Assembly (NCBI RefSeq): GCF_003004665.1
Contig: NZ_MUHY01000001.1
Location: 62,001-126,000, forward strand
Source: Candidatus Pandoraea novymonadis
GTDB taxonomy: Bacteria > Pseudomonadota > Gammaproteobacteria > Burkholderiales > Burkholderiaceae
Length of the DNA stretch: 64,000 nucleotides
Direction of reading: 5' to 3'
A model generated the notes under the pieces. The model was not told the origin of the DNA. It made no database searches and worked only from the letters and a program-made list of their open reading frames with translations. A program made the position numbers and the translations under genes. Shown piece by piece: positions 18,101 through 29,069 of this stretch (position 1 is the stretch's first letter; every line of letters begins with the position of its first letter).

Positions 18101-19981
18101 TTATTGCTCAGCTGCATTTATGTCTTGTGGTTTCCACACTTGACCGATAGAGAGAGTTTTTAGCTTGCGACGGCTGCCGTACCATAGGTTAACCAGTCCT
18201 CTAGAGAAGAAGACTGTGGAGAAAATCGACGTTAAGATCCCTAGACAATGTACTACCGCAAAGGCGCGTACGGGTCCTTTACCGAACGTAAGTAGAGCTA
18301 GCCCTGCGATGAGGGTCGTTACGTTTGAATCGAGGATGGTCGACCAAGCATGTTCAAAACCGAGCGTGATTGCTTTCTGTGGCGAAGCGCCGGCGCGTAA
18401 TTCTTCACGGATACGTTCATTGATTAGTACGTTTGCATCGATAGCCATCCCGAGTGTTAATGCGATAGCGGCCATTCCTGGCAAGGTTAGAGTGGCTTGT
18501 AGCATCGATAGTACTGATACTAATAGGAGTAGATTAAATAACAGGGCGATTACAGAGAAGACACCAAACAGCATATAGTATGCGCTCATGAAGATGCTTA
18601 TGGCGATTAGACCATACATGACTGAATCGAAACCTTTTTTTATATTGTTACTGCCAAGACTTGGACCAATGGTGCGTTCTTCTATAATTTCCATTGGTGC
18701 TGCCAATGAGCCAGCTCGCAGTAAAAGAGCCAGGTCATTAGCATCTTGTGCTGAGCCTATGCCAGTAATTTGAAAGTTTTCACCCAGTTCGCTGCGGATG
18801 TTTGCGACCGTGAGCACTTCACCTTTACCTTTTTCAAAAAGTACAATTGCCATTGGCTTACCAATGTTGTATCGCGAAATATCGCGAAGCACGCGACCAC
18901 CGGCTGAATCCAGCTTGATGTTGATGCACGGTTGTTGATGTTCGTCAAAACCGACAGAAGCACTGGCAATGCGTTCGCCGCTAAAGATTACCTCCCGTTT
19001 TAACAGTATAGGAGTACCATTGTTATGAGAAAATATCTCATATTGCGGAGGGGGTGGTATTGAGAGATTTAGCAAGCTTGATGCATCTAGATCCGTTAGA
19101 CGAGCTTCTAGCGTTGCAGTGCGACCGATAATGTCTTTTGCCTTTGCTGTGTCTTGAATACCAGGTAGTTGGACGACGATTCGGTCTGATCCTTCCTGTT
19201 GTATCAGAGGTTCAGCTACGCCAAGTTCATTAACTCGATTGTGCAGCGTGATGATATTTTGCTTGACAACGGTGTCTTGTAAGGTTTTTCGTATGTTTTC
19301 TGTGAGCTTACCAGTGACTTTAAATTTTGCATTTTTATCTAATGATACCGTGTATTGCAGATCGGACAGATTATTGGTCAGTACCCGATGTGCTCTGTTT
19401 GCTTCATCTTGCGATGCTAAGATTACTTCGATGCCGGACGTTTTCCGAGTTAGGCCGTTATGCTTGACATTTTTTTCTCGTAGCAAAGCACGTGCATCAC
19501 TAGCCGAAGTGTCAAGATGCTTGTTGATTGCATTATCTATATCGACCTGTAACAAGTAGTGTACTCCACCTCGTAGATCTAGTCCCAGATACATTGGCAG
19601 CGCATGTATTTTTGTCATCCATTTTGGAGATGAGGAAAGTAAGTTCAGGGCAACTATGTAATTTGGTTCCGTAATATCAGTATTGAGAGTAGTTTCTAGC
19701 AGGTCTTTTGCATGCAACTGCGTGTCAGTGTCTGCAAAACGTACGTGCAGAGTGAAATTATTGCCAACTCTGTTGAAAATAGTGCCTTGATAAGCAATGT
19801 TATGTGTTTTTAGCGTATCTTCAATGTGTGTTAGTAGAGCCGAATCAACTTGCATGATTGACTTAACGCTAGAAATTTGAACCGCTGGTGTTTCTCCAAA
19901 GAGGTTTGGTAGCGTGTAGAGCATACCGATGGCTAATGCCAGCAGAATAGTGATATATTTCCAGAAAGGATAGCGATTCAT
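18101..19981 (-). CDS. secD: Protein translocase subunit SecD
   Basis: SecD carries the large periplasmic domain of the SecDF export motor. The start at 19981 (MNRYPFWKYITIL) is chosen because it opens directly into the first membrane helix as in homologues; an open frame running on to 20185 overlaps yajC and looks non-coding. In 626 aa, the domains P1/P4 (LGLDLRGGVHYLLQVD; IVVQLPGIQD) are followed by five C-terminal helices with LGMAIDANVLINERIREE. It is somewhat shorter than free-living Burkholderia SecD. Confidence 0.96.
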   Translation of the reverse strand: MNRYPFWKYITILLALAIGMLYTLPNLFGETPAVQISSVKSIMQVDSALLTHIEDTLKTHNIAYQGTIFNRVGNNFTLHVRFADTDTQLHAKDLLETTLNTDITEPNYIVALNLLSSSPKWMTKIHALPMYLGLDLRGGVHYLLQVDIDNAINKHLDTSASDARALLREKNVKHNGLTRKTSGIEVILASQDEANRAHRVLTNNLSDLQYTVSLDKNAKFKVTGKLTENIRKTLQDTVVKQNIITLHNRVNELGVAEPLIQQEGSDRIVVQLPGIQDTAKAKDIIGRTATLEARLTDLDASSLLNLSIPPPPQYEIFSHNNGTPILLKREVIFSGERIASASVGFDEHQQPCINIKLDSAGGRVLRDISRYNIGKPMAIVLFEKGKGEVLTVANIRSELGENFQITGIGSAQDANDLALLLRAGSLAAPMEIIEERTIGPSLGSNNIKKGFDSVMYGLIAISIFMSAYYMLFGVFSVIALLFNLLLLVSVLSMLQATLTLPGMAAIALTLGMAIDANVLINERIREELRAGASPQKAITLGFEHAWSTILDSNVTTLIAGLALLTFGKGPVRAFAVVHCLGILTSIFSTVFFSRGLVNLWYGSRRKLKTLSIGQVWKPQDINAAEQ

Positions 19982-20081
19982 AGCGGCGGGCAAACAAAAA
20001 ATGCCTCGACGGATCACGTGTGTGGCGCGTGCTTCATATTCCCTTGCCGCGCCGCCATGTTGTCGAGAGCCGTGCGGCAGA

Positions 20082-20411
20082 TTAAAGTGCCTTGATAGTA
20101 CCTTTCGGTAACAAGGCTGTGATGGCGCTCTTTTGGACGTTGATCTCAACGTTTTCAGTAATTTCAACATTGACAAAGTTTTCACCGACTTTCACAACGC
20201 GACCTAATATCCCACCAGATGTGATGACTTCGTCACCTTTAGTGATAGCAGCTAACATATTGCGATGCTCTTTTTGACGCTTCATCTGTGGACGGATCAT
20301 GACAAAGTACAGTACAACGAACATCAGTGCGAGTGGCAAAAAGCTTGTTAGATTACTCATTGGACTGGAAGTGCTTGCCGTTTCGGCAAAAGCATTGGAA
20401 ATGAGCGACAT
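20082..20411 (-). CDS. yajC: Preprotein translocase subunit YajC
   Basis: YajC is a single-helix inner-membrane protein associated with SecDF. The 109-aa product has one hydrophobic helix (about 22-41) followed by the signature FVMIRPQMKRQKEH and GDEVITSGGILGRV. A strong AAGGAGAA ribosome site precedes the ATG at 20411. It is the first gene of yajC-secD-secF, with tgt 86 bp upstream. Confidence 0.97.
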   Translation of the reverse strand: MSLISNAFAETASTSSPMSNLTSFLPLALMFVVLYFVMIRPQMKRQKEHRNMLAAITKGDEVITSGGILGRVVKVGENFVNVEITENVEINVQKSAITALLPKGTIKAL

Positions 20412-20497
20412 GATCGATTCTCCTTATTTGAGTGAAAAGCACATAATTTTACCACTGCCTGGTTATGTTTCTTGTCTGTTTATTAGAACGGAATTTA

Positions 20498-22311
<1,814 letters not shown>

Positions 22312-24519
22312 ATGGTGTTGTTTATGTCAACAGAATCTACTTATACTTCTTATCTTATCGATCGGATTGCTACGGATAAAAATCATTGGATGAATGTAAA
22401 AAACGCTCGTGAGATAAGATCAAAGAAAGGCTACAAGATTTCTTCTACTATATCTGCTCATCCAACTGCCACGAAGCGGTTTAATGCAGATAGTTTGAGA
22501 AAACTGGGCCTTAAGCGTGATATTGATTTAATCCTTCATTTGCCTATGCGTTACGAAGATGAAACTACGTTACGCAAGATTGGTGATTTGTTGCCGAGCG
22601 AGTTGGCGCAAGTCGAAGGGACGGTTATGCTGAGCGAAGTTTCCTATTCTCCCCGACGCCAATGGATAGTCAAAATTGCTAATAATGGTGACGAATTAAT
22701 ACTGCGGTTTCTAAATTTTTACGGTAGTCAGCAGAAAAAACTATCGATTGGCACGCGGGTACGGGTACGTGGAGAAGTGCGTTCTGGCTTCTTAGGATTG
22801 GAGATGGTACATCCGTCTTATCGTGTAGTCTCCGAAGGGCAGATGCTACCGGAGACATTGACTCCTATATATCCAAGTGTGGCAGGATTGAGTCAAACAT
22901 ATTTACGTCGCGCCATTACGAATGCGATCGAGCGAACACCATTGCCGGCATTGTTGCCGACGGGTTTGATTGAAGAGGCCATTGATGCTCCGATGGTTTT
23001 ACCATCATTAGCTGATGCTGTGCGGTTTTTGCATGCACCGCCATCGCATATTTCTGTAGTGACATTGTCAAAACGCAGTCATCCTGCATGGTTACGCATT
23101 AAATGCGAAGAATTACTGGCACAGCAGCTTTCACTAAAATGTGTGCAATCCACACGCCACCACTTAAATGCTCCGGTTTTTAGCATGCCTCTTCCTGGTG
23201 GCATTCTCGAACGATTCGAGGCGGGATTACCATTTCGTTTAACTATTGCTCAGCAAAGGGTTTGGAAGGAAATTTATACTGATCTTTCAGCGCCACATCC
23301 GATGCAACGTTTGTTGCAAGGTGATGTTGGCAGCGGTAAAACCATCATTGCGGCACTTGCTGCGGCGCATGCTATCGACGCGGGCTACCAAGCGGCTGTG
23401 ATGGCGCCTACTGAAATTTTGGCAGAACAGCATATGCGCAAGTTTTTCATATGGCTTGCACCACTTGGTGTGAGGGTGGTTTGGCTAGTGGGGAGTATGA
23501 AAACCAAAGAAAAGCGCGAGGTGTTGAAAAAAATAGCCAGTGGTGAGGCACAGCTTATCATCGGCACACACGCAATCATTCAAGATACTGTAAAATTTTT
23601 TAGTTTGGGTATATCAATCGTTGATGAACAACATCGCTTTGGTGTTGCTCAGCGCCTTGCTTTACGTGGGAAGATCCATTCAATCAACAGTGATACTGTG
23701 CCGAACCAGTTGATGATGAGTGCTACTCCAATTCCACGGACACTCGCGATGACGTATTATGCTGATCTTGACGTATCTGTGATTGATGAGTTACCGCCTG
23801 GTCGCAAGCCTATCGTTACGAAGCTAGTGCCGACCACACGCCGTCAAGAAGTCATGGAACGTGTACGTCTGGCTGGGCTGGCTGGCCGACAGATTTATTG
23901 GATTTGCCCACTCGTTGATGAAAGCGAATCGTTACAATTGCAGACAGCTGTTCACACTCATGCACAATTAGTGGCGTCATTGCCAGAGTTGCGTGTCGGC
24001 CTTATGCACGGACGATTATTGCCTACTGAGAAAATCGAAGTGATGGCGGCGTTTGCGAGTGGCGAATTGGATTTGCTGGTCGCTACCACGGTGATTGAAG
24101 TTGGCATGGATGTGCCGAATGCCTCATTGATGATCATTGAGCATGCAGAGCGTTTCGGCTTGGCGCAGCTCCATCAGCTTCGGGGGCGAGTTGGACGTGG
24201 CTCGACAGAGTCTATTTGCCTGCTTATGTATTCGAGCCCTTTGTCGATGACGGCCAAGGCACGTTTGAAGACGATGCGTCAGACTACTGACGGCTTCGCC
24301 ATTGCACAGCGTGATCTGGAGATTCGTGGACCGGGAGAGTTTCTTGGCGCGCGCCAATCTGGAGCGGTCATGTTGCGTTTTATTGACTTGGTCGAGGATG
24401 CTTGGCTTATTCCCGGTTTGCAAGTTGTTGCTGAGATGTTACTACGCGAGCATCCACATACTGTAACAGCTCATCTTGATCGATGGCTTGGCGCGCGCGA
24501 TGAGTTTTTGCAGGCTTGA
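22312..24519 (+). CDS. recG: ATP-dependent DNA helicase RecG
   Basis: RecG reverses stalled replication forks and branch-migrates Holliday junctions. The 735-aa product has the N-terminal wedge domain (LILHLPMRYEDETTL to about 190), Walker A GDVGSGKT at 337-344, the DEQH box at 438-441, SATPIPRTLAMT, and the C-terminal helicase motifs VATTVIEVGMDVPNA and QLRGRVGRG. The first 40 residues are poorly conserved, so the start could also be the ATG at 22324. It is divergent from tgt. Confidence 0.96.
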   Translation: MVLFMSTESTYTSYLIDRIATDKNHWMNVKNAREIRSKKGYKISSTISAHPTATKRFNADSLRKLGLKRDIDLILHLPMRYEDETTLRKIGDLLPSELAQVEGTVMLSEVSYSPRRQWIVKIANNGDELILRFLNFYGSQQKKLSIGTRVRVRGEVRSGFLGLEMVHPSYRVVSEGQMLPETLTPIYPSVAGLSQTYLRRAITNAIERTPLPALLPTGLIEEAIDAPMVLPSLADAVRFLHAPPSHISVVTLSKRSHPAWLRIKCEELLAQQLSLKCVQSTRHHLNAPVFSMPLPGGILERFEAGLPFRLTIAQQRVWKEIYTDLSAPHPMQRLLQGDVGSGKTIIAALAAAHAIDAGYQAAVMAPTEILAEQHMRKFFIWLAPLGVRVVWLVGSMKTKEKREVLKKIASGEAQLIIGTHAIIQDTVKFFSLGISIVDEQHRFGVAQRLALRGKIHSINSDTVPNQLMMSATPIPRTLAMTYYADLDVSVIDELPPGRKPIVTKLVPTTRRQEVMERVRLAGLAGRQIYWICPLVDESESLQLQTAVHTHAQLVASLPELRVGLMHGRLLPTEKIEVMAAFASGELDLLVATTVIEVGMDVPNASLMIIEHAERFGLAQLHQLRGRVGRGSTESICLLMYSSPLSMTAKARLKTMRQTTDGFAIAQRDLEIRGPGEFLGARQSGAVMLRFIDLVEDAWLIPGLQVVAEMLLREHPHTVTAHLDRWLGARDEFLQA

Positions 24520-24929
24520 GATATTTACCTCCATCCGATTGAGTTAGGACTACATAGCTTAATGTAATGCCCTAAAAATGTATTGATACAGATGGAACCG
24601 AGTTGGGATGCCAAAAAATGGTCTTTGGCTGAAATAGTATTACACAGACAAAGATATACTCTTCTTCCGTCCAGACTATGTATGGTCTTGGTCTTTCGGA
24701 CTGGTGCACTTGTAAAAACTATCATTAGAAGAATACGGAAAATCGATTCTAGAGGAGAATTTCGCATTCAGCGAATACATGTGATTTTTATATTTAAAAA
24801 ATAAAATTTTTGAATTTGGATAACGTGTTTATCACGAAATGTGAATTATCTACTCATTTCCGAATTTCGACGGTATATAAAATTGCCAATCTTACCGAGA
24901 TGAACGCGTATGCTACTAGACTTTACATG
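24520..24929. other. Spacer between recG and the TenI-like gene
   Basis: 410 bp between the convergent recG and TenI-like genes. Short open frames on both strands around 24525-24804 have no recognisable motif and overlap one another. No pseudogene could be identified. Confidence 0.5.
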
Positions 24930-25520
24930 TTAATACCAAAGGCCACGGATTGCGGCAATGCCATGTGCCCCAGCAGCTTTGGCTCGCGCGAGTTCTTTTG
25001 GTGTCATCCCACCTAAGGCGAAGATCGGCACCTTAGTTGAATTTGCTAGGTGTGAAAATTTTTTCCATCCGATGGGAGCAGCATTGGGATGCGTAGCGGT
25101 TGAAAGAACTGGTGATAGTGTTACGAAATCTAGTCCGATCCGCTCTGCTTGAGTGAGTTGCAATTTATTATGGCAAGCTCCGCTCACAAATAAATAGCCT
25201 TCTGGCCGCTTTTTTGCGGCTAAAAGGCGTGGTACGGAAAGATGAATACCATCAGATACTATCCGGATTCCGACATCTTCTGGTGGATTGATTATGAGGT
25301 GTGCGTTATGAGCATGGCATAACGTTAGGATGGGTTCGACAAACGTCATATATTCGATGACACTCAAGTAACGGCTCCGTAACTGCACTAGACGTATGCC
25401 TCGTCTTAATGCCTTAGACAGGTTGATGAGAAAAATTTCTTTGTCAGGGGCATCTGCTGGATCGGGAGTAATCAGTAAGTGATCAGGTAAAGTAGTAGAA
25501 GTCGAGTACATGGAGCCCAA
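24930..25520 (-). CDS. ThiE/TenI-like thiamine phosphate synthase-fold protein
   Basis: The 196-aa product has the TIM-barrel TMP synthase/TenI fold: RGIRLVQLRSR near the N-terminus, DGIHLSVPRL, a central SGACHNKLQL, LSPVLSTATHPNAAPIGW and the phosphate loop FALGGMTPKEL. The closest pattern I know is the C-terminal domain of the bifunctional Nudix (MutT-like)/TMP-synthase-like proteins of proteobacteria, which typically read LSPVLPTxxHPGAPPLGW. Here no Nudix domain is attached, and none fits in the 175 bp before ubiA. Whether it makes thiamine phosphate, acts as a TenI-type aminase, or only remains from a fusion is unresolved. Confidence 0.7.
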   Translation of the reverse strand: MGSMYSTSTTLPDHLLITPDPADAPDKEIFLINLSKALRRGIRLVQLRSRYLSVIEYMTFVEPILTLCHAHNAHLIINPPEDVGIRIVSDGIHLSVPRLLAAKKRPEGYLFVSGACHNKLQLTQAERIGLDFVTLSPVLSTATHPNAAPIGWKKFSHLANSTKVPIFALGGMTPKELARAKAAGAHGIAAIRGLWY

Positions 25521-25695
25521 AATGTAGGGAGTATAGGACGAATAGATGGATTTTTACACGTTGTCTAATGGTGAAAGTTACTTGGGTACGTGAAAGAGAT
25601 AGTGGTGAGGGTAATCCTTGGTATTGTTCACGAGGTGCCATAAAATGGTGAATACTTTATAAGTTTATATTCTTTTAGTTTTGGTTTTTCACCTT

Positions 25696-26568
25696 ATGTT
25701 TTTTATCGATTCCTTACCCTTATATTTTCGACTGGTTCGTTTAGATAAACCAATTGGTACGATGTTGCTGCTTTGGCCAACATTATCCGCATTATGGATT
25801 GCGTCAGATGGATGTCCCAGTACAGGGTTATTGCTTATTTTTACCATTGGCACATTTTTGATGCGTTCAGCTGGTTGTGCGATTAACGATTATGCTGATC
25901 GTGATTTCGATAAGTTTGTAAAACGTACTAAAGATCGACCTATCACATCTGGTCGAATTCCCGCATGCTCAGGACTTGTAGTTGCCGTTATTCTATCGCT
26001 GATCGCTTTTTCGATGATCTTGTCACTCAATGTGCTCACGAAGTGGTTGTCGCTCATTGCAGTATTTATAGCTGGTACCTATCCATATACAAAGCGATTT
26101 TTGTCGATTCCACAAGCGTATCTGGGAGTGTCGTTTGGATTTGGCATCCTCATGGCATTTTCTGCGGTTCATGGAAAAGTACCGCCGCTTGGATGGATTT
26201 TATTGCTTTCTAATGTCTTCTGGTCAATAGCTTACGATACGGAATATGCAATGGCTGATCGCGATGATGATATCCTGATTGGTATCAGAACCTCAGCTAT
26301 CACATTCGGTCGTTATGATGTTTTTGTCATTATGATGTGTTATTACGCAGCGCTTGGTATTCAGGCCGCAGTTGGCATATTTCTAGGTTTTGGATGGCCT
26401 TTCTGGGTAGGTATGGCGTTCGCTTTTGCCTGCACGATTTACCACTATCAGTTAATTCGCGGCCGCGACTGTATGCTATGCCTTTGCGCTTTCCGAAATA
26501 ACAATTGGCTTGGAGCTGCTGTGTTTTTAGGGATTGTTATTCATTTTTTACTCACTCCAGGACATTGA
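25696..26568 (+). CDS. ubiA: 4-hydroxybenzoate octaprenyltransferase
   Basis: UbiA attaches the polyprenyl chain to 4-hydroxybenzoate in ubiquinone synthesis, at the inner membrane. The product (290 aa from the ATG at 25696) has the two Asp-rich prenyl-diphosphate motifs NDYADRDFD and [13 protein letters not shown], the loop [11 protein letters not shown], and seven to nine hydrophobic helices. A TTG at 25681 would add five residues; the ATG matches homologues. Ubiquinone is the electron acceptor of the complex I encoded nearby. Confidence 0.96.
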   Translation: MFFIDSLPLYFRLVRLDKPIGTMLLLWPTLSALWIASDGCPSTGLLLIFTIGTFLMRSAGCAINDYADRDFDKFVKRTKDRPITSGRIPACSGLVVAVILSLIAFSMILSLNVLTKWLSLIAVFIAGTYPYTKRFLSIPQAYLGVSFGFGILMAFSAVHGKVPPLGWILLLSNVFWSIAYDTEYAMADRDDDILIGIRTSAITFGRYDVFVIMMCYYAALGIQAAVGIFLGFGWPFWVGMAFAFACTIYHYQLIRGRDCMLCLCAFRNNNWLGAAVFLGIVIHFLLTPGH

Positions 26569-26629
26569 TGGATTGACACGTTTTGATGATTAGCCACTGC
26601 GTACTTATTAGTTTCCACACAAACTATAT

Positions 26630-27340
26630 TCAATTACGTGCCCCGAAAATGGCTGTCCCTACACGTACTATGGTTGCTCCTTCAGCGATTGCTGTTTCTA
26701 GGTCATGTGACATACCCATTGAGAGGGTATCAAGTGCAAGGCCATAAGTATTTAAGCGTTCATACAGCATCCGGAGCGTGGCGAACTCACAACGCTGGGC
26801 GATCGGATCTGTTGTCGCTTTTGGTATGGTCATTAGGCCACGCAGCTGTATATTTGGCAAGCTGGCAACAGTTTTTGCTAAAATTTGGACGTCCTCTGGC
26901 ATCGTACCACTCTTGCTAGTTTCACCGCTAATATTGACTTGTAAACAGACTTGTAAAGGAGGTAAATACGCTGGTCGTTGTAATGACAAGCGTTCCGCTG
27001 TTTTTAAGCGATCAACTGAATGTACCCAGTCAAAATTTGTTGCCACAAGCTTTGTTTTATTAGTTTGTAATGGTCCGATGAAATGCCAAATGAGGCGTTT
27101 TTGAGTGTTTTCATTGTAAGTTGTGTTGGCTAGCTCAGTCATTTTTTCGAGTGCTTCTTTGACGTAATTCTCTCCAAAGGACTGTTGACCAGCCACAACC
27201 GCTTTACGGATGGTATCACTGGAACAGTTTTTAGAGACAGCCAACAAATGCACGTCCTTGGGTTGACGGCCTGCCGCAGTTGCGGCTGCATGGATACGAG
27301 AAATAACTATGTCAAGGTTTTCTGCGATAACTGGTGGCAT
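26630..27340 (-). CDS. YggS family pyridoxal phosphate homeostasis protein
   Basis: The 236-aa product belongs to the YggS/PLPBP family, which binds PLP without known catalysis and balances B6 vitamers and amino acid pools. The PLP lysine is K37 in LLAVSK; further family features are [19 protein letters not shown] and the C-terminal [20 protein letters not shown]. Length is normal. It ends 61 bp from the convergent ubiA gene. Confidence 0.94.
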   Translation of the reverse strand: MPPVIAENLDIVISRIHAAATAAGRQPKDVHLLAVSKNCSSDTIRKAVVAGQQSFGENYVKEALEKMTELANTTYNENTQKRLIWHFIGPLQTNKTKLVATNFDWVHSVDRLKTAERLSLQRPAYLPPLQVCLQVNISGETSKSGTMPEDVQILAKTVASLPNIQLRGLMTIPKATTDPIAQRCEFATLRMLYERLNTYGLALDTLSMGMSHDLETAIAEGATIVRVGTAIFGARN

Positions 27341-27592
27341 GGAGAAATTTTCAGGAGCTGATGGTGGAAGAAGGTAGATTCAAGCTTATTAGATGGAAAG
27401 TGTACGTAGTACTTTTTCTTCTTCCTTCCTATAAGAGCTGAAAAAGCATTAAGCCAAGTTTTTTAACGTCGAGCCCTGTTGTCAATAGTAATTTTTTTAT
27501 CCTATTAATTAGGGATACATGAGGCGAAAACTAAGATTCCGAATTCGCCTCCAATGTTTTTTACTACTTAGTAGAAGTAAAGTATCTATCGC

Positions 27593-28666
27593 TTAGTTTC
27601 CCGCTCCTCTTACTAAACGCCGTGCTTGAACCGCTTTTGCGAGATTATCTAGTAACGAGACACTGCTTTCCCAGTCGATGCATGCGTCGGTAATACTTTG
27701 ACCATAGGTCAGTGGCTTATCTAGGACGAGATCTTGCCGTCCGGCGGTAAGATGCGATTCCACCATCACACCAATTATGCGCTCTTCACCCTGCGCAATT
27801 TGTTGGGCAATGTTTGCACAAACTTTGATTTGATTCTCGTGATTTTTTTGGCTATTAGCATGAGAGGCATCGACCATTACACGTTGTGCTAATCCCGCTT
27901 TCGAGATATCTTCACAGGCAGTTTGTATACTAGCTGAATCGTAATTTGGTGTTTTTCCACCCCGCAAAATCAGGTGGCAATCTTCATTGCCTGCAGTCGA
28001 TACAATGGCAGAATGGCCTCCTTTCGTGACGGATAGAAAATGGTGTGGTTGAGAGGCTGCTTTAATGGCGTCGACGGCGATTTTAACATTGCCGTCAGTA
28101 CCATTTTTGAATCCCACTGGGCATGATAACCCAGATGCGAGCTCGCGGTGGACTTGAGATTCTGTGGTTCGTGCGCCGATTGCCCCCCAAGATACCAAAT
28201 CAGCGATGTATTGGGGGCTGATCATATCAAGGTATTCCGTGCCTGCTGGCAATCCCATTTCGTTGATATTTACCAAGAGCTCACGGGCCATACGCAAACC
28301 GTCATTAATCCTGAAACTGTTGTCCATGTAAGGATCGTTGATTAGTCCTTTCCAACCCACCGTGGTACGTGGTTTTTCGAAGTAGACACGCATGATGATC
28401 TCTAGATCTGCTTTGAAGCGTTCGCGTTGGCTCGTTAGATTTCTTGCATACTCTACTGCAGCTTTGGTGTCGTGGATTGAACACGGGCCTATAATCACCA
28501 GAAGACGGTCTTCCATACCGTGTAGCACTCGGTGAATTGCATTGCGCGTATGATAGATGAGGTGTGCGCTTTTTTCTGAACAAGCATATTCACGGATCAA
28601 ATGTGCAGGTGGTGTTAGCTCTTTGAGTTCTCGGATACCAACATCGTCGGTGTTATACGGTGGCAT
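27593..28666 (-). CDS. aroG: 3-deoxy-7-phosphoheptulonate (DAHP) synthase, class I
   Basis: The enzyme condenses phosphoenolpyruvate and erythrose 4-phosphate in the first step of the shikimate pathway. The 357-aa product is a type I-alpha (AroFGH) enzyme, with IGPCSIHD, MRVYFEKPRTTVGWKGLIND, GTDGNVKIA and the metal/substrate region VMVDASHANS. The start at 28666 follows AGGAG; an in-frame TTG seven codons upstream lacks support. Regulation is visible in the sequence: an intrinsic terminator and a Phe/Tyr-rich leader reading frame precede it (28714-28835), indicating transcription attenuation. Which amino acid feeds back on the enzyme cannot be read with confidence. Confidence 0.97.
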   Translation of the reverse strand: MPPYNTDDVGIRELKELTPPAHLIREYACSEKSAHLIYHTRNAIHRVLHGMEDRLLVIIGPCSIHDTKAAVEYARNLTSQRERFKADLEIIMRVYFEKPRTTVGWKGLINDPYMDNSFRINDGLRMARELLVNINEMGLPAGTEYLDMISPQYIADLVSWGAIGARTTESQVHRELASGLSCPVGFKNGTDGNVKIAVDAIKAASQPHHFLSVTKGGHSAIVSTAGNEDCHLILRGGKTPNYDSASIQTACEDISKAGLAQRVMVDASHANSQKNHENQIKVCANIAQQIAQGEERIIGVMVESHLTAGRQDLVLDKPLTYGQSITDACIDWESSVSLLDNLAKAVQARRLVRGAGN

Positions 28667-28713
28667 GAAACTTCTCCTAAAATGCAATGCGTCAACTCAG
28701 TTTTGGTGTCGGT

Positions 28714-28753
28714 AAAAAAACCAAAAACCGCCAGATGAACTGGCGGTTTTTGG
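28714..28753 (-). terminator. Intrinsic terminator in the aroG leader (attenuator)
   Basis: On the minus strand the arms CCAAAAACCGCCAG (28753-28740) and CTGGCGGTTTTTGG (28734-28721) form a perfect 14-bp stem with the 5-nt loop TTCAT, followed by seven T (28720-28714). It lies 48 nt before the aroG start codon, within its leader, so it acts on aroG itself. Confidence 0.9.
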
Positions 28754-28769
28754 GGATCTTTTTGGTGTA

Positions 28770-28835
28770 TTAGCACCCATCTCCTTCCGCCAGTTTGAGA
28801 TTTGCAAAAAAATAAAAGTAAAGTTTTGCGGCCAT
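28770..28835 (-). CDS. Phe/Tyr-rich leader peptide of aroG (21 aa)
   Basis: The ATG at 28835 opens 21 codons ending TAA (28772-28770). Residues 5-10 are LYFYFF, so five of six are aromatic (codons TAC, TTT, TAT, TTT, TTT). The second half carries the antiterminator segment at codons 15-17. The stop codon is 16 nt before the terminator stem, so a terminating ribosome would not block it. A clear ribosome site before the ATG is not visible, which is the weakest point; upstream in-frame GTG codons exist but are no better placed. Confidence 0.72.
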   Translation of the reverse strand: MAAKLYFYFFANLKLAEGDGC

Positions 28836-28882
28836 GACGTTGGAGTGTTGTACAAGTTTAGTGAACACAAGTGAGACTTTTA

Positions 28883-28912
28883 CTATCTTTGATAGGGATA
28901 GATTATTATCCC
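28883..28912. promoter_or_regulatory. Abutting dyads and a -10-like element upstream of the aroG leader
   Basis: CTATC-TTT-GATAG (28883-28895) shares one base with GGGATA-N6-TATCCC (28895-28912). On the minus strand the second dyad contains GATAAT, a possible -10 about 70 nt before the leader ATG, but no good -35 is seen. It could be the promoter/operator of the aroG leader transcript. Low confidence. Confidence 0.3.
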
Positions 28913-29069
28913 CTATGATTTCACTTGGAATTGAGTGTCGACTTTATACTGCTTCGAGGTTGCTCGCAAGCGCATCATGGTGCAAATTTTGTAGAATACT
29001 GTGATTCTGTCGAAAATTCTTGTTGTGTAGTAATAGTATATTCATGGTGAATTTAAAAATATTACTCTT

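Larger units (their letters stand above)
28714..28835 (-). promoter_or_regulatory. Predicted ribosome-mediated attenuator of aroG
   Basis: The leader reading frame (28835-28770) contains CTGGCGG (28793-28787), which is perfectly complementary to CCGCCAG (28746-28740), the 5' arm of the terminator; pairing of these two would form an antiterminator. A ribosome finishing at the stop codon would cover CTGGCGG and let the terminator form. A ribosome stalled at the Tyr/Phe codons (6-10) would leave it free and favour read-through. This is the logic known from pheA/pheL and other amino acid leaders. The architecture is seen in the sequence; regulation by Phe/Tyr charging is inferred. Confidence 0.8.

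Noticed and set aside
19982-20185. N-terminal extension of secD into yajC
   Set aside because: Overlaps yajC coding sequence; homologues start at the first membrane helix (19981).
24525-24804. Overlapping open frames of 73-80 codons on both strands downstream of recG
   Set aside because: No motif, no ribosome site and mutual overlap; probably chance.
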